NCBI RefSeq assembly: GCF_018325905.1
Contig: NZ_AP021901.1
Coordinates: 4,712,001 to 4,776,000, forward strand
Direction: 5' to 3'
Source of the DNA: Pseudomonas sp. St316
Lineage (GTDB): Bacteria > Pseudomonadota > Gammaproteobacteria > Pseudomonadales > Pseudomonadaceae
Length of the DNA stretch: 64,000 nucleotides
Under the pieces are notes generated by a model. The model saw only the letters and a list, made by a program, of their open reading frames with translations, was not told where the DNA came from and did no database searches. A program made the position numbers and the translations under genes. How positions within the stretch are numbered: the stretch's first letter is position 1; each line of letters starts with the position of its first letter. Of this stretch, positions 28,501 to 40,591 are shown one piece after another.

Positions 28501-31500
28501 TGGGCGTCTTCGGACACCTCGGACCAGTCGAGATAATCCACCGGCGTGCTACCGGGCCTGTGGATAATTTGCAGCATGTCTTCGCCAACGTTCCAGCAGA
28601 ACGACGCGCGCAGGGCTTCATGCCGGGCGATGACCGCTTGCCAGGCCTGGGCAAAACGTTGCGGGTCCAGTTCGCTGTTGATGCGATAGCGATCCTGCAT
28701 GTAGTACAGGCCGGTGCCCGGTTCCAGCAAGGTGTGCAACAGCATGCCTTCCTGCATCGGCGTCAACGGGTAGACGTCTTCGATCTGCCCGGCCGGCACC
28801 GGCAGGCTGTCGAGCTGGCCTTGGGTCAGCTTCGCCAGGGGGAAATCCGATGGCGTCAGGCCGCCCGCCTCGTCCGTCAGGCAGTGCTCGATCAGGTGTT
28901 GCAACTCATCGAGGTAGGCTTCGGCCAGGGTGGCGATGGCCTGACGATCATGACGTTCACGGCTGAACGTCCAGCGCAGCACCAACTCGCCACCGCTGAC
29001 CTGGCTGTCGACACTCAGCTCATTGGGCAGCGGCGCATCGGGATCGTGGATCGCACCCAGCGGCGCATCCAGCGGCTGGAACAGCGCATCCTGACCCAGG
29101 GTCTGGTCGAGCTGGCCCAGGTAGTTGAAGGTGATCGCCGGGTGCGGCAGGTTGGCCATCGTCTGGCGAGTCGCCGCGTCGGCCAGGTAGCGCAATACGC
29201 CATGGCCGAGGCCTTTGTGGGGCACCGCGCGCAGTTGTTCCTTGATGCCCTTGATCGACGTTGCGAAGCCTTCGGCCGCCGGGCTCAGGCGCACGGGATA
29301 GACGCTGGTGAACCAGCCGACGGTGCGGGTCAGGTCGATGTCATCGAACAGCGCTTCGCGGCCGTGGCCTTCAAGCTGGACCAAGGCCGAGGCATGGCCG
29401 CTCCAACGGCACAGCACGCGGGCCAGCGCGGTAAGCAGCAGGTCGTTGACCTGGGTGCGATAGGCGCTCGGCGCCTGTTGCAACAGTTGCCGGGTACGCT
29501 CGGCGTCCAGGCGCACGCTGACGGTTTCAGCATGACGTTCTTGCAGCCCGCCCCCGGGATTCCCACAGGGCAGCTGCACCTGCGCACCGCTCAACTGCGC
29601 TTGCCACCACTGCAGTTCTTCGCGCAGGGATTCGCTGCCGGCGTAAGCCTGCAAGCGCGCGGCCCAGTCCCGCAATGGGCTGGTCTTGGCCGGCAGTTGC
29701 GCTTGCTGCCCAGTGGTGAGCTGACGATAGACAGTTTGCAAATCGTCCATCAGCACCCGCCACGACACACCGTCGACCACCAGGTGATGGATGACGATCA
29801 GCAATCGTTGCTGGCCATCGGGTAACTGCGCCAGCACTGCACGCAGCAATGGCCCGGTTGATAGATTGAAACGGCTCTGCGTCTCGGCAAACAACGCTTC
29901 GCAATCCTGCGTGGTGTCCACGGACACATGCTGCACCAGCCCCGCGCCAGACCACGGCTGGTGCTCGGCACGCCAGTGCCCGGTGCTTTCGTCGAAGCCC
30001 AGGCGCAAGGCATCGTGGTGCTGGAAGACGCTGAGCAACGCCTGTTCCAGCGGGTGCGGCGCCAGGGCTGTGGTCGGCGCCAGCACCAGTGCCTGGTTCC
30101 AGTGGTGCTGGTTGGAGATCCGGCGCTCGAAGAACCAGTGCTGGATCGGCGTCAGCCCGGACTCACCCTGCAACAGGCCCTGCTCGGCGCGCACCTGCTG
30201 GCTGCGCGTGGCAACGGCAGCCAAGGTCTGTACGCTCTGGTGCTGGAACAAGTCCCGGGGCGTGAAATGAATGCCCTGCTGCCGGGCGCGGCTGACCACC
30301 TGGATGGACAGGATCGAATCGCCGCCCAGCTCGAAGAAGTTATCGTTGAGACCCACTTGCCCGACGTTCAGCACGTCGCACCAGATCGCTGCCAGTGTCT
30401 GCTCCAAGGCATTGCTCGGCGCCACGTAGTGTTGGCGATTGAGTTCGGGATCGGGCAGCGGCAAGGCGCGGCGGTCGAGCTTGCCATTGGCGGTCAGCGG
30501 CATGTTCGCCAACAGGATCAGGTGCATGGGCACCATGTAGTCCGGCAGTTGGGCCTTGAGGTGGTTCTTCAAGGCGTCGCGCAGGGTTGCTTGTCGCTCG
30601 CCGTCCTGGCTGGCGATGTCGCTCACCAGGTAGCCGGCCAGTTGCTTGCCGCCGGGCGCGTCAAGGGCCAGCACCACGGCCTCGCGCACCGCGTCATGTT
30701 CCAGCAGGCGGCTTTCGATTTCCCCCAGTTCGATGCGAAAACCACGGATTTTCACCTGATGGTCGATCCGTCCCAGGTATTCCACCAGGCCGTCGGCACG
30801 CTGGCGCACCAGGTCGCCGGTGCGATAAAGGCGTCCGCCCTCGGTGGCGAACGGGTCGGCGACAAAACGCTCGGCGGTCATGCCCGGACGCTGGTGATAA
30901 CCCTGGGCCAGGCCGGCGCCGCCCACATACAACTCACCTGTGGCGCCTTGCGGCACCAACGCCAGGTCGGCGTCGAGGATGTACGCCACGCGGGCGCCAA
31001 TCACGCTGCCAATCGGCACACTGGCCGCGCCCTCTTCCAATCGCTCCGGAGCCAGGCTCGCCAACGGCATGACCACGGTTTCGGTCGGGCCATAGGCGTT
31101 GAAGAACAGGTTTGGGCTGAACGCTGCGCGAATGCGCTGCAAATGCTCGCCGGTCAGGGCTTCGCCGCCGGTGATGCACATGCGCACCGGCAAGGTTTGG
31201 CCCTGGGTCGCCAACCACTGCGCCAACTGGCTGCCGTAGCTGGGGGTGAAGCCAAGAATATTGATGCGATGCTGGCGAATCAGCCCGCAGATTTCCTCGG
31301 CGTCCCATTGTCCCTGGGCCCGCAGCACCACGTGGGCACCACTGAGCAACGGCACCAGCAGACGTTCGGTGGCCGCATCGAAGTTGATGGAATAGAAATG
31401 CAGCTCGCAATCGTCCGGGCGCATGCCGAAACGCTGGATCACTGCCTGGCAATGCATGGCGATTTCACCGTGGGACACCACCACGCCCTTGGGCTTGCCG

Positions 31501-34500
31501 GTGGAGCCGGAGGTGTAGATCAGGTACGCCTGGTGTTGCGGCAAGTTGATCAGCGGCAGCGGCTGATCCGGGCAGTGCGCCAGGGCTGCCGAATCATCTT
31601 CCAGGCACCAGCAGCCCACGCCCTCGGGCAATGCACCGAGGGCCTGGAACATCGCCCGATCACTGAGCAGCAGACTGACGCCGCTGTCCTCGATCATGTA
31701 GCTCAAGCGGTCCAGTGGGTATTCCGGGTCCAGCGGCACGTAGGCACCGCCGGCCTTGAGGATCGCCAGCAGGCCGATGACCATTTCCAGCGAACGCTCC
31801 AGGGCCAGGCCGACCCGCACCTGCGGCCCGACGCCACGCTCGCGCAGCGTCCAGGCCAGGCGATTGGCGCGACTGTTCAGTTGCGCATAAGTCAGGGTCT
31901 GCCCGGCGAAGGTCAGGGCCGGCGCATCGGGACGCATCCGCGCCTGTTCGTCGAACAGTTCGTGCAGGCATTGGTCCAGGCGATGCTCACCAGGCTCGAC
32001 GCCCAGACCGTCGAGCAGTTGCTGCTGCTCGTGGGTGTCCAGCAACGGCAGTTCACTCAGGCGTCGGGCCGGATCGACCAGCAACGCTTCCAGCAGATTG
32101 CGCCAATGCCCAGCCATGCGCGCGATACGCGGTTCGTCGAACAGGTCGGTGCTGTAGGTCAGGCAGCAACCCAGGCGCTGATCCAGGTCGGTGACTTCCA
32201 GGTTGAGGTCGAACTTGGTGGCCCGGGCGTCGTTGACCAGGTATTCAACCGTCATGCCGGCCAGCGTGCGGCTCTGCTGGAACTCCCAGCGCTGCACGTT
32301 GCACATCACCTGGAACAGCGGGTTGTAGGCCGCGCTGCGCGGTGGTTGCAAGGCTTCCACCAGATGATCGAACGGCAAATCCTGATGGGACTGGCCTTCG
32401 ATGACGGTGTGGCGCACCTGTTCGAACAGTTCGCCCACCGACATCTGCCCGTCGAGCTGGCAACGCAACACCTGGGTATTGAGGAACGCCCCGATCAGCC
32501 CTTCGCTTTCCGGGCGGATGCGGTTCGCCACCGGCGCGCCGATGCGCAGGTCGGTCTGGCCGCTGTAGCGATAGAGCAACACGGCCAGGGCGGCGGTCAT
32601 GGTCATGAACAGGGTCAGGCCCTGTTGCGCGTTGAAGGCACGGACCCGCGCCGCCAAATCATCGCTGAGGTCGAAACGGAACAATTCACCGCGATGACTT
32701 TGCACCGACGGCCGCGGACGGTCACCGGGCAGCTCCAGCAGCGGATGTTCGCGGCCCAGTTGCGCGGTCCAATAGTCGAGTTGTCGCTGACGCTCGCCGG
32801 ACTCCAGCCACTGGCGCTGCCAGACGCTGTAGTCCAGGTACTGCACCGGCAAGGGTTCCAGGGGCGACTCACGGTCGTCGATAAAGGCTTCGTACAGCGC
32901 GCTCAGTTCGCGGGCGAAAATATCCATCGCCCAGCCTTCGGTGATGATGTGGTGCAACGTCAGGACAAAGTAATGCTCATGCTCGGCGGTCTTGACCAGG
33001 CAGGCCCGCAGCAGCGGCCCGGTCTCCAGATCGAAGGGCCGGTGGGCCTCACTGTCGGCCAGTTGTTGCACCCTCTGCTGGCGGACGTCAGCGGCCAGCA
33101 TCGAGAAGTCCTTCCAGTCCATGCACAGGCCCGTCTCGCCGTGCACCTGCTGGCGGGCCACGCCGTCGACGCTCGGGAACGTGGTGCGCAGGGTTTCGTG
33201 GCGCAGGACCAACGCCTGCAAGGCCGCCTCGAAGCGCCCAACATCCAGCACCCCGCGCAACCGCGCCATGCCACCGACGTTGTAGGCCGGGCTGTCCGGC
33301 TCCATCTGCCAGAGAAACCACATACGCTGCTGGGAATAGGACAACGGCACCGGTTGGCTGCGGTCGACCTGCTCGATGGACGGCTGGCGGTTGGTCTGGC
33401 CGCTGGCCTGGATCAAGCGCACTTGTTCGGCGAAGGCCCCCAGTTCACTGGCCTCGAACAGCGTCCGCAACGGCAGCTCGACATCACAGGCCTGGCGGGT
33501 ACGGGAAATGATCTGGGTCGCCAGCAACGAATGGCCGCCGAGGGCAAAGAAATCGTCCCGCAGGCCGATGCACGCAAGGCCCAGCACGTCGCGCCAGATG
33601 CCGGCGATTTGCTGCTCCAGGGCGCTGGTCGGCTCGACGTGCTCGCGCACCTGCCACTGCGGTTCGGGCAAGGCGCGGCGGTCGAGCTTGCCGCTCGGCC
33701 CCAGGGGCATGGTCTCCAGGCGCAGCAGTTGGGTGGGCACCATGTAGTCGGGCAGCTCGGCGGCCAGGGCGGTTTTGAGTCGAATGTTCAACGCGTCCTG
33801 ATCCTGGGCGACATCCGGGGCGGTGTAATAGCCGATCAACTGCGGGCCGGCCGAGGTGTCGCGCACCAGCACTGCCACTTGGGCGACGCCGTCCTGGGCC
33901 AGCAGGCGCGCTTCGACTTCCTGCGGCTCGACCCGGAAACCGCGCAGCTTGACCTGCTGGTCGAGGCGCCCGAGGTATTCGATCACGCCGTCAGCGTTCC
34001 AACGCGCGCGGTCGCCGGTACGGTACAACCGCGCACCGGCCGGTCCCTTTGGGTCGGCGACAAAACGCTCGGCGCTCAGGCCCGGACGGCCGAGGTACCC
34101 CCGGGCCAGGCCCTGGCCACCGATGCACAGCTCACCCGGGACACCGGCCGGAACAGGATTGAGGTCGCTGTCGAGTACCCGGCACAGGACGTTGCCCAGG
34201 GGGCGGCCGATCGGCGAGCGCTCGCCATCGGCCTCGGTGCAATGCCAATGGGTGACGTTGATCGCGGTTTCGGTCGGACCATAGCGGTTGTGCAATTGCA
34301 CCGCCGGCAGCTGCGCCAGCACCCGGTTGCGCAACTCGGCCGGCAAGGCTTCGCCGCCAGAGAAGACCCGGCGCAGGCTGGTGCAATGGACGCTCAGTGG
34401 CTCATCGACAAACAGGCTGAGCAACGGCGGCACGAAATGCAGCGTGGTGACGCCAAACTGCTGCACCAACTGGGCGATGCGGTGCGGGTCACGATGCTCA

Positions 34501-37500
34501 CCGGGGCCTGCCAGTACCAGTTGGCTGCCGGTGATCAGCGGCCAGAAGCACTCCCAGACCGACACGTCGAAACTGATCGGCGCTTTTTGCATCAACACAT
34601 CAGCGGCGTCCAGGCCATAGGTCGCTTGCATCCATTGCAGGCGCTCGGCCAGGGCCGCGTGAGTGTTGCCCACGCCTTTGGGTTGGCCGGTGGAGCCGGA
34701 GGTGTAGATCACGTAGGCCAGGTGATCGCCGTGCAGGTGCAGGCCCGGCGGATTACTTGGCCATTGCTCCAGGTGCAAGGCGTCCATGGCGATGACACTG
34801 ACGCCGTCGCAAGCCGGCAAACGTTCGAGCAACGCGGTTTGGGTCAGCAGCAGATCGACGCCACTGTCGTGGAGCATGTAGGCCAGGCGTTCGGCCGGGT
34901 AGTCCGTATCCAGCGGCACATAGGCACCGCCGGCCTTGATGATGGCCAGCACACCGATGAGCAGTTGCGGCGAGCGCTCGGCGGCAATTGCCACGCACAC
35001 GTCCGGGCCAACGCCCTTGTCCCGCAGGTAATGGGCCAGGCGATTGGCCTGGGTGTGCAGCTCGGCATACTCGAGTTGACCACCGTCCCAGCGCAACGCA
35101 ATGCGTTGCGGCGTGCAGCGGGCCTGCTCGTTCAACAACTCCGGCAGCCATTGGCTGGCCGGCGCGCAGGGGGCCGCGCCCCACTGCTGCTGTTGGCGGT
35201 GTTCATCGGTGCTCAACAACGGCACATCACCGATGGCTTGCTGCGGATCCGCGCAGATCGCCCGCAACAGGTTGCAGTAATGCGCTGCCAGCCGCTCGAT
35301 GGTCGCCGCCTCGAACAGCTCATCGGCGTAATCGAACGACAGCGTCAAGCGGCCGTTGCGATCCTCTTCGCTGTGCAGTTGCAGGTCGAACTTGGCCTCG
35401 CGGCTGTGCCACGGCAGCTCCTCGGCCAGCAGCCCCGGCAGGCGCCGCAAGGCACTCAGGTCACGTTGCTGGTGGTTGAACATCACCTGGAACAGGCCTT
35501 GCTCGCGCGCTTCGGGAAACGCTTCGAGCAGTTGTTCGAACGGCAGGTCCTGGTGGGCCTGGGCACCCAGCGTGGCTTCCCGGGCCTGGGCCAGCAGCGC
35601 GGCGAACGGTTGACGGGAATCGACCTGCCCGCGCAGCACTTGGGTGTTGATGAAGAAGCCGATCAGTCCCTGGGTTTCCAGGCGCGGACGGTTGGCGTTG
35701 GGCACGCCGATGCGGATGTCGGATTGACCGGTGTAACGCTGCAACAGCGCCTGGAAGGCTGCCAGCAACAGCATGAACGGCGTTGCGTCGTGAGCCTGGG
35801 CCACTTGGCGCAAGGTATCGCCGAGGCCCTTGTCCAGGCGCAGGCTATGCCGCGCGGCACTGCGCTGGCGTTGAGCGCTGCGTGGGTGATCCGTGCCCAG
35901 CACCAGGGCCGAATGTTCCGCGCCCAGTTGCTGCTTCCAGTAGCGCAGTTGGTGCTCGGCCTCGCCCTGGGCGAGCCACTGGCGCTGCCAACTGCCGTAG
36001 TCGGCGTATTGCAAGGGCAACGGCGCCAGATCGGCGACCTGGCCTTGGGATGCGGCGGCGTACAGCCGGGAAAACTCTTCGATCAATACGCTCAGCGACC
36101 AGCCGTCGGCGATGATGTGATGCAGTGTCACCAGCAACTGATGATCATCCTCGTCAAGACGCAACAGGCTGACCCGCAGCAGCGGCCCCTTCTCCAGATC
36201 GAACGGCGTGGCCGCTTCGTCTTCTCGAACCTGCCGTGCCCGGGCTTCGCGCAAGTCGGCAGGTAGATCACCGAGGTCGAAGACGCGCAGCTTGAATTCA
36301 CCTGCCGGATCAACCTGTTGCAGGGCCACGCCATCACGTTCCAAAAAGCGCGTGCGCAGGGACTCATGACGCTCGATCAATTGCTGGAAACTGGCGCGCA
36401 ACGCGTCTTCGTCCAGCTCGCCGCGCAGATGCAAGGCGCCGGGAATATTGTAGGCATGGCTCGTCGGATCGAGCTGCCAGGTGATCCACAAACGGTTCTG
36501 GGCCAGGGATTGCGGCAACGCTTCGTCGCGCGACAATGCGCTGATCGCGCCTTGAGGCTGGCCGCCGTCCTGTTGCTGGTTCGCCACCGCTGCGGCGAAC
36601 GCGGCCAGGGTCGGGGCTTCGAACAGCAGGCGCAGGTTCAGCGCCAGCCCCAGGGTTCCCCGTAGCCGCGCGATCACCTGGGTGGCGGTGATGGAGTTAC
36701 CGCCCAGCAGAAAGAAGTGATCGCCAGCCTGGACTTGCTCGACCTGCAGCTGCTCGCCCCAGATTTGGCCGATGAGCGTTTGCAGCTCGGAAGATGGGGC
36801 AGGCTCGTCAGCGACTTCTGCCTCGGCCGATGGGAACCGTGCATAACTGTCCAAGCTGCCGTCGGCCAATCGACTGCGGCACGCCGAGCGCTGCAACTTG
36901 CCGCTGGAAGTCTTGGGCAACGCGCCGGGATTGAGCAGCACCACCACGCTCGGGGCTTGCTGGCAGGCCTCGGCCACGGCCTGGCGAATGGCTTTGATCA
37001 GAGCTTCGGGCGGCAGGATTTTCTGCACGCTGCGGCTGATTTCCGCAGCGATGCCGATGCCTTCCTCGCCGCCATCGTTGACCGCGAACGCGGCCACGCG
37101 GCCCTTGCGCACCACCTCCACGTCGCGCTCGATGCTTTGCTCGATGTCCTGGGGATAAAGGTTATGCCCGCGCACGATCAGCAGGTCTTTCAGGCGACCG
37201 GTGATGAACAGCTCGCCGCCGCGCAGCAAACCCAGGTCACCGGTACGCAGCCAGGTCCGGCCGTCGTGCTGGACAAAGGTCTTGGCGCTGGCTTCGGGGT
37301 TGCGCCAGTAGCCCAGGGCAATGCTCGGGCCAGCAGCCCAGACTTCACCGACCTGGTTGTCGGCCAACGGCTGCAAGGTGGCGGGTTCGACGATCAGCAC
37401 CGCGTGCCCGGGCTGGCTGACACCGCAACTCATCACCGCCCTGCCCAGCCCCGGCTCGGCTCGGTTTTGCGCCAGCGCCGCGTCATCCACCCGCAGCGAA

Positions 37501-38525
37501 GGAATGCCGTGGCGGCGTGGCGTACCGGTGACGAACAAGGTCGCTTCGGCCAGGCCGTAGGAGGCCATGAAATGGTCCGGGGTGAAGCCGCACGGGGCGA
37601 ACTTCTCGGCAAACCGCTCCAGCGTGTCGAGGCGGATCGGCTCGGAGCCGGAATAGGCCACGCGCCAGCCACTCAGGTCGAGACGCTGCAGGGCCGAATC
37701 ACTGACCCGTTCGCTGCACAGCCGATAGGCGAAGTCCGGGCCACCGCTGATGGTGCCGCCGTATTCGCTGATTGCTTCGAGCCAACGCAGGGGCCGGGCC
37801 AGGAAGTAGGCCGGCGACATCAATACACACGGGACGCCGCTGAACACCGGCTGCAACAAGCCACCAATCAGCCCCATGTCGTGGTACAGCGGCAGCCAAC
37901 TGACGATGACGTCGTCGGGGTTCAGGTCGATGCCAAAGCCATGACGGATCAGCAATTCGTTGGCCACCAGGTTGCCGTGGCTGACCTGCACGCCTTTAGG
38001 CAACGCGGTAGAGCCGGAGGTGTATTGCAGGAAGGCAATGTCATCGTCCTGCAGCGTCGGCATCCGCCATTGCCCGGCGCGGGCCGGGTCGAGGGTATCG
38101 ACGCACAACACCGGCGGCGCCGATTCGATGGCTTGCAACGGCTCGCGCAGATCGCTGCTGGTGAGCAACAGGCGCGGTTCGGCGTCTCTGAGGATCGACA
38201 GCAAGCGCTCTTGATGATGGCGACGGGCGGACTCCGGCGGATAGGCCGGCACGGCAATCACCCCGGCATAGAGGCAGCCAAAGAACGCCGCGACGTAATC
38301 CGGGCCACTGGGGAACAGCAGCACGGCGCGATCACCCTGCGCGGCCTCGGCTTGCAAAGCGGCGGCGATGGTCCGGGCACGCAGGTCCAGGTCGCGATAA
38401 CTCAACACCACACCCTGCCCAGGGGTATCGGCGAGGAAGCGCAGGGCCACCCGGTCCGGCGTCAACGCTGCGCGGCGCTGGAGGGCATGAGCCAGGGTGA
38501 TGGGGAGTTCGAACGCGTCGGTCAT
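25539..38525 (-). CDS. pvdL: Pyoverdine chromophore NRPS PvdL
   Basis: This 4328-residue non-ribosomal peptide synthetase starts pyoverdine assembly. Order: fatty acyl-AMP ligase (1 to about 560; [12 protein letters not shown]), carrier (S611 in GGNS), C1 (HHIIADGWS), A1 (about 1125-1620), carrier (S1666), C2 (HHIITEGWA), A2 (about 2180-2690), carrier (S2737, in the GGDS form that precedes epimerases), epimerisation domain ([10 protein letters not shown]), C3, A3 (about 3700-4220), and carrier (S4266). There is no terminal thioesterase. This is the known PvdL layout that makes an acylated L-Glu, D-Tyr, L-Dab precursor; the substrates are inferred from that layout. The ATG at 38525 has an AGGAA site; the 21 extra upstream codons cover the promoter. 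A PvdS-type box lies 47 bases upstream. Confidence 0.97.
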   Translation of the reverse strand: MTDAFELPITLAHALQRRAALTPDRVALRFLADTPGQGVVLSYRDLDLRARTIAAALQAEAAQGDRAVLLFPSGPDYVAAFFGCLYAGVIAVPAYPPESARRHHQERLLSILRDAEPRLLLTSSDLREPLQAIESAPPVLCVDTLDPARAGQWRMPTLQDDDIAFLQYTSGSTALPKGVQVSHGNLVANELLIRHGFGIDLNPDDVIVSWLPLYHDMGLIGGLLQPVFSGVPCVLMSPAYFLARPLRWLEAISEYGGTISGGPDFAYRLCSERVSDSALQRLDLSGWRVAYSGSEPIRLDTLERFAEKFAPCGFTPDHFMASYGLAEATLFVTGTPRRHGIPSLRVDDAALAQNRAEPGLGRAVMSCGVSQPGHAVLIVEPATLQPLADNQVGEVWAAGPSIALGYWRNPEASAKTFVQHDGRTWLRTGDLGLLRGGELFITGRLKDLLIVRGHNLYPQDIEQSIERDVEVVRKGRVAAFAVNDGGEEGIGIAAEISRSVQKILPPEALIKAIRQAVAEACQQAPSVVVLLNPGALPKTSSGKLQRSACRSRLADGSLDSYARFPSAEAEVADEPAPSSELQTLIGQIWGEQLQVEQVQAGDHFFLLGGNSITATQVIARLRGTLGLALNLRLLFEAPTLAAFAAAVANQQQDGGQPQGAISALSRDEALPQSLAQNRLWITWQLDPTSHAYNIPGALHLRGELDEDALRASFQQLIERHESLRTRFLERDGVALQQVDPAGEFKLRVFDLGDLPADLREARARQVREDEAATPFDLEKGPLLRVSLLRLDEDDHQLLVTLHHIIADGWSLSVLIEEFSRLYAAASQGQVADLAPLPLQYADYGSWQRQWLAQGEAEHQLRYWKQQLGAEHSALVLGTDHPRSAQRQRSAARHSLRLDKGLGDTLRQVAQAHDATPFMLLLAAFQALLQRYTGQSDIRIGVPNANRPRLETQGLIGFFINTQVLRGQVDSRQPFAALLAQAREATLGAQAHQDLPFEQLLEAFPEAREQGLFQVMFNHQQRDLSALRRLPGLLAEELPWHSREAKFDLQLHSEEDRNGRLTLSFDYADELFEAATIERLAAHYCNLLRAICADPQQAIGDVPLLSTDEHRQQQQWGAAPCAPASQWLPELLNEQARCTPQRIALRWDGGQLEYAELHTQANRLAHYLRDKGVGPDVCVAIAAERSPQLLIGVLAIIKAGGAYVPLDTDYPAERLAYMLHDSGVDLLLTQTALLERLPACDGVSVIAMDALHLEQWPSNPPGLHLHGDHLAYVIYTSGSTGQPKGVGNTHAALAERLQWMQATYGLDAADVLMQKAPISFDVSVWECFWPLITGSQLVLAGPGEHRDPHRIAQLVQQFGVTTLHFVPPLLSLFVDEPLSVHCTSLRRVFSGGEALPAELRNRVLAQLPAVQLHNRYGPTETAINVTHWHCTEADGERSPIGRPLGNVLCRVLDSDLNPVPAGVPGELCIGGQGLARGYLGRPGLSAERFVADPKGPAGARLYRTGDRARWNADGVIEYLGRLDQQVKLRGFRVEPQEVEARLLAQDGVAQVAVLVRDTSAGPQLIGYYTAPDVAQDQDALNIRLKTALAAELPDYMVPTQLLRLETMPLGPSGKLDRRALPEPQWQVREHVEPTSALEQQIAGIWRDVLGLACIGLRDDFFALGGHSLLATQIISRTRQACDVELPLRTLFEASELGAFAEQVRLIQASGQTNRQPSIEQVDRSQPVPLSYSQQRMWFLWQMEPDSPAYNVGGMARLRGVLDVGRFEAALQALVLRHETLRTTFPSVDGVARQQVHGETGLCMDWKDFSMLAADVRQQRVQQLADSEAHRPFDLETGPLLRACLVKTAEHEHYFVLTLHHIITEGWAMDIFARELSALYEAFIDDRESPLEPLPVQYLDYSVWQRQWLESGERQRQLDYWTAQLGREHPLLELPGDRPRPSVQSHRGELFRFDLSDDLAARVRAFNAQQGLTLFMTMTAALAVLLYRYSGQTDLRIGAPVANRIRPESEGLIGAFLNTQVLRCQLDGQMSVGELFEQVRHTVIEGQSHQDLPFDHLVEALQPPRSAAYNPLFQVMCNVQRWEFQQSRTLAGMTVEYLVNDARATKFDLNLEVTDLDQRLGCCLTYSTDLFDEPRIARMAGHWRNLLEALLVDPARRLSELPLLDTHEQQQLLDGLGVEPGEHRLDQCLHELFDEQARMRPDAPALTFAGQTLTYAQLNSRANRLAWTLRERGVGPQVRVGLALERSLEMVIGLLAILKAGGAYVPLDPEYPLDRLSYMIEDSGVSLLLSDRAMFQALGALPEGVGCWCLEDDSAALAHCPDQPLPLINLPQHQAYLIYTSGSTGKPKGVVVSHGEIAMHCQAVIQRFGMRPDDCELHFYSINFDAATERLLVPLLSGAHVVLRAQGQWDAEEICGLIRQHRINILGFTPSYGSQLAQWLATQGQTLPVRMCITGGEALTGEHLQRIRAAFSPNLFFNAYGPTETVVMPLASLAPERLEEGAASVPIGSVIGARVAYILDADLALVPQGATGELYVGGAGLAQGYHQRPGMTAERFVADPFATEGGRLYRTGDLVRQRADGLVEYLGRIDHQVKIRGFRIELGEIESRLLEHDAVREAVVLALDAPGGKQLAGYLVSDIASQDGERQATLRDALKNHLKAQLPDYMVPMHLILLANMPLTANGKLDRRALPLPDPELNRQHYVAPSNALEQTLAAIWCDVLNVGQVGLNDNFFELGGDSILSIQVVSRARQQGIHFTPRDLFQHQSVQTLAAVATRSQQVRAEQGLLQGESGLTPIQHWFFERRISNQHHWNQALVLAPTTALAPHPLEQALLSVFQHHDALRLGFDESTGHWRAEHQPWSGAGLVQHVSVDTTQDCEALFAETQSRFNLSTGPLLRAVLAQLPDGQQRLLIVIHHLVVDGVSWRVLMDDLQTVYRQLTTGQQAQLPAKTSPLRDWAARLQAYAGSESLREELQWWQAQLSGAQVQLPCGNPGGGLQERHAETVSVRLDAERTRQLLQQAPSAYRTQVNDLLLTALARVLCRWSGHASALVQLEGHGREALFDDIDLTRTVGWFTSVYPVRLSPAAEGFATSIKGIKEQLRAVPHKGLGHGVLRYLADAATRQTMANLPHPAITFNYLGQLDQTLGQDALFQPLDAPLGAIHDPDAPLPNELSVDSQVSGGELVLRWTFSRERHDRQAIATLAEAYLDELQHLIEHCLTDEAGGLTPSDFPLAKLTQGQLDSLPVPAGQIEDVYPLTPMQEGMLLHTLLEPGTGLYYMQDRYRINSELDPQRFAQAWQAVIARHEALRASFCWNVGEDMLQIIHRPGSTPVDYLDWSEVSEDAQETKLQALLKTEREAGFDLLNQAPFHLRLIRVGAARYWFMMSNHHILIDAWCRSLLMDDFFEIYTALGENREPQLAVPPRYRDYIGWLQHQSLAEARQWWQRNLQGFERTTPIPGDRPFLREHAGNSGGMVVGDCYTRLDARDGARLRELAQAHQLTVNTFAQAAWALVLRRVSGDRDVVFGVTVAGRPVELPQMQRTVGLFINSIALRVQMPEDHQRCSVRQWLSDLLDSNMQLREYEYLPLVSIQEVSELPKGQPLFDSLFVFENAPVEVSVLDRAQRLNATSDSGRTHTNFPLTAVCYPGDDLGLHLSYDRRYFDESTVQGLLGEFKRLLLALMEGLHGDMSELPLIGVEEQDFLIEGCNQSEHAYPLDQSYAELFEARVAAHPHRPAVSCLDASYSYAELNARSNRLGHALIAAGVGLDQPVALLAERDAELLGMIIGSFKAGAGYLPLDPGLPSQRLSRIIELSRTPLLVCTQACQAQAQALLDEFACSGRPKLLVWESVQASDFSRQNPGVYSGPDNLAYVIYTSGSTGLPKGVMVEQRGMLNNQLSKVPYLALSEADVIAQTASQSFDISVWQFLAAPLFGARVDIVPNAVAHDPQGLLEHVQQQGISVLESVPSLIQGMLAQERIGLDGLRWMLPTGEAMPPELAHQWLLRYPDIGLVNAYGPAECSDDVAFFRVDLASTRGTYLPIGTPTDNNRLYLLDGALDLVPLGAVGELCVAGTGVGRGYVSDPLRTAPVFVPNPFGAPGERLYRTGDLARRRGDGILEYVGRIDHQVKIRGYRIELGEIEARLHEQPEVRDGAVGVQEGANGKHLVGYLVATDSALEPAECLERIKQRLRAELPEYMVPLHWLWLDRLPLNTNGKLDRKALPALEIGQLQSQNFQAPGNALEQTLADIWAQVLKVERVGVRDNFFELGGHSLLATQIASRVQKTLQRNVPLRAMFECSTVQELAGYIDGLAASEVTEEKVDRLNDLMAELEGM

Positions 38526-38571
38526 GGGGGGTTCCTGCCTGGATTCGGCTTGCAAGTTGTCACCCATGGGA

Positions 38572-38595
38572 ACGGATAGTCCCGACAAATAATTA
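38572..38595 (-). promoter_or_regulatory. PvdS (iron starvation) box of pvdL
   Basis: On the minus strand TAATT, 16 bases, CGT, then TCC. This is one mismatch from TAAAT-N16-CGT, 47 bases upstream of pvdL. Confidence 0.7.
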
Positions 38596-38711
38596 GTCGA
38601 GGAGCCTAGTCACCGAAGCATCGCACCGAGGCGTCCGACAGCCACGCGCCGCGACAATGGGTCGCGGCACCGAGGCTGGACTTCATTGCATCAATAATTC
38701 TTCTTCTCAAT

Positions 38712-38726
38712 TGACAATCATTATCA
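38712..38726 (+). promoter_or_regulatory. Fur box upstream of pvdS
   Basis: TGACAATCATTATCA differs by one base from the 7-1-7 Fur palindrome (TGATAAT, N, ATTATCA). It is 83 bases upstream of the pvdS start, as expected for iron repression of this sigma factor. Confidence 0.85.
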
Positions 38727-38808
38727 TTAAGCCTAATTTGGCGCTCGATGTGTAGGACGAGTACGGCATCCGGGCGTCCTGCTAACTTTTTGCAGCAAGG
38801 TGAATTCC

Positions 38809-39357
38809 ATGACGGAACAAGTATCCACAAGCAGGTGCGACTCACCGTTACTCCAGGCATTCGTCGATAACCGATTGATCCTGGTCAAGATCGCGGCACG
38901 CATTACCGGCTGCCGATCCCGCGCGGAAGATGTGGTGCAGGACGCGTTTTTCCGGCTGCAATCGGCGCCCCAGATCACCTCTTCGTTCAAGGCGCAGCTC
39001 AGCTACCTGTTCCAGATCGTGCGCAACCTGGCGATCGACCACTACCGCAAGCAGGCGCTGGAACAGAAATACTCGGGGCCGGAGGAGGAAGGGTTGAACG
39101 TGGTGATCCAGGGAGCTTCGCCAGAAACCTCCCATATCAATTTTTCCACGCTGGAGCACATCGCCGACGCGCTGACCGAACTGCCCAGCCGCACCCGCTA
39201 TGCCTTCGAGATGTATCGCCTGCATGGCGTGCCACAGAAGGACATCGCCAAGGAACTGGGCGTCTCGCCGACCCTGGTGAACTTCATGATCCGCGATGCC
39301 CTGGTGCATTGCCGCAAGGTGTCGGGGGTTCGGGGGGATACCTTCGCCCGGCGGTAA
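38809..39357 (+). CDS. pvdS: ECF sigma factor PvdS
   Basis: This 182-residue iron-starvation ECF sigma factor directs transcription of pyoverdine genes from TAAAT-N16-CGT promoters. Region 2 (LQAFVDNRLILVKIAARI; AEDVVQDAFFRLQS) and region 4 (GVPQKDIAKELGVSPTLV) are clear. I choose the ATG at 38809, with AAGGTG upstream, over a GTG three codons earlier. A Fur box precedes it. It is divergent from pvdL. Four boxes it should recognise are found in this window. Confidence 0.97.
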   Translation: MTEQVSTSRCDSPLLQAFVDNRLILVKIAARITGCRSRAEDVVQDAFFRLQSAPQITSSFKAQLSYLFQIVRNLAIDHYRKQALEQKYSGPEEEGLNVVIQGASPETSHINFSTLEHIADALTELPSRTRYAFEMYRLHGVPQKDIAKELGVSPTLVNFMIRDALVHCRKVSGVRGDTFARR

Positions 39358-39376
39358 CTTGCGGTGTCAGTTCCGG

Positions 39377-39475
39377 CCTCATCGCGGGCAAGCCTTGCTC
39401 CCACAGGTTTTTCTGGCGGACAAATAGTGTGTGAAGCCCGGAGCCTGTGGGAGCAAGGCTTGCCCGCGATGGCGG
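39377..39475. repeat. REP pair, GGGCAAGCC subtype
   Basis: Inverted doublet of the CGCGGGCAAGCCTTGCTCC subtype between convergent pvdS and the acetyltransferase gene. Confidence 0.88.
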
Positions 39476-39507
39476 CCTGATGACCACCACCTGCCCCATG
39501 CCAAACC

Positions 39508-40521
39508 TCACATCAACCCACACCGATCAAAAAACCGCTCACGCCCCAGGATCATCAGCGCCGCGCGCTTGTGGGGGAAATCGAATTCCTTTTCGCAGTG
39601 GAAACACTGGTTGTGCAGGTGTCCGATCATCCGGGCATTGTCGGCGCGGGGCTCGGCGACTACGCGCTGGGTGCGCGGATCGTCCAGGAACAGGTAATGC
39701 ACCAGCGCCGATAGCCAACTGGCCACCTTGTGCGGTCCCCGGTGTTGCTCTTCGCCCACCAGCATGTGGATGCCGCGATCGTAGTTGCCGGCATCATAGA
39801 ACGGCGCGATCCGATCTTCCTTGGCCCAATAGGCTTCGAAATAAGCGAACGGCTGATCATCGAAACAGCCGATCAAGGTCAAGACCCGGGGATCGGCCTG
39901 CAGCTTGCCGAGGTACTCGCGATGCTGTTCCAGGCTGCCCTCCTCCTGCCAGAAGCTCGCCACCCGCGGGCTGTTCTGCCAGCGGTTGAAACGCGTGAGG
40001 TCCTGCTCGATTTCCAAGGTGCGCAAGGACACCCAGGCGCCCAGCCGCGCATCGAAACGCCGGTACACCTCGCCACGGGGCTTGAGGGGCCGGCGTGGAT
40101 GGCGCTGGCCATCGGTGATGATCATGTGTTGCGGGTAACTGCCGTTGAACGACACTCCCAGCCAGGGCTGCGGCAATTGCCAGAACATCGTGCGCTCGCA
40201 AATATATTCACCGGCACGTTCAGTGGCGGTCAATAAACCGCTGAGCAAGGCTTCGCCGGGGCGCTCGTCGAGGTGCCAGGTCAGGCGCTGGCAGTCAGAG
40301 TCGCGAGCAAACAGCCAATAGCAGGCCGCCCACAGCGCCGGGCCTACCGGTCGGTCGTTGATTTCCTGCAAGTGCACGTGCAACTCGGGACCACGCGCAA
40401 GACGCAGGCGGATCAGCGGCGCACCTTCGAGCATCAGGCTCAGGTGGCGTTCGGTTTCATCGGCGCCAAGGCGACGGCCGCCGGGCAAGGGCAACGTCGT
40501 CGGGTGATTGAGGTTGGACAT
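39508..40521 (-). CDS. Siderophore-type N-acetyltransferase (PvdYII-like)
   Basis: This 337-residue protein is a GNAT of the IucB/VbsA/AlcB siderophore group. The C-terminal acetyltransferase domain (about residues 165-330) has the features RFNRWQNSPRVASFWQEEG, YFEAYWAKEDRI and HRGPHKVASWLSALVHYLF. Proteins of this group acetylate hydroxylated ornithine or lysine. In fluorescent pseudomonads a gene next to pvdS called pvdYII is thought to make N5-acetyl-N5-hydroxyornithine for the pyoverdine peptide. A PvdS-type box 37 bases upstream supports membership in the pyoverdine regulon. The symbol is left blank because the assignment is from memory of the family only. Confidence 0.72.
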   Translation of the reverse strand: MSNLNHPTTLPLPGGRRLGADETERHLSLMLEGAPLIRLRLARGPELHVHLQEINDRPVGPALWAACYWLFARDSDCQRLTWHLDERPGEALLSGLLTATERAGEYICERTMFWQLPQPWLGVSFNGSYPQHMIITDGQRHPRRPLKPRGEVYRRFDARLGAWVSLRTLEIEQDLTRFNRWQNSPRVASFWQEEGSLEQHREYLGKLQADPRVLTLIGCFDDQPFAYFEAYWAKEDRIAPFYDAGNYDRGIHMLVGEEQHRGPHKVASWLSALVHYLFLDDPRTQRVVAEPRADNARMIGHLHNQCFHCEKEFDFPHKRAALMILGRERFFDRCGLM

Positions 40522-40558
40522 GGGAGGGGCTCGCGTATTCGTCGGTAGTCAACGTGGG

Positions 40559-40582
40559 ACGTGAGCCAGGAAGGGAAATTTA
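40559..40582 (-). promoter_or_regulatory. PvdS (iron starvation) box of the acetyltransferase gene
   Basis: On the minus strand an exact TAAAT, 16 bases, CGT, 37 bases upstream of the start. Confidence 0.82.
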
Positions 40583-40591
40583 GTGGCACAT

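Noticed and set aside
25713..38579. Very long open frames (up to about 2100 codons) antisense to pvdL
   Set aside because: They arise from GC-rich codon use in the NRPS gene. They have no family motifs, low-complexity composition (rich in Q, H, R, A), and no start sites.
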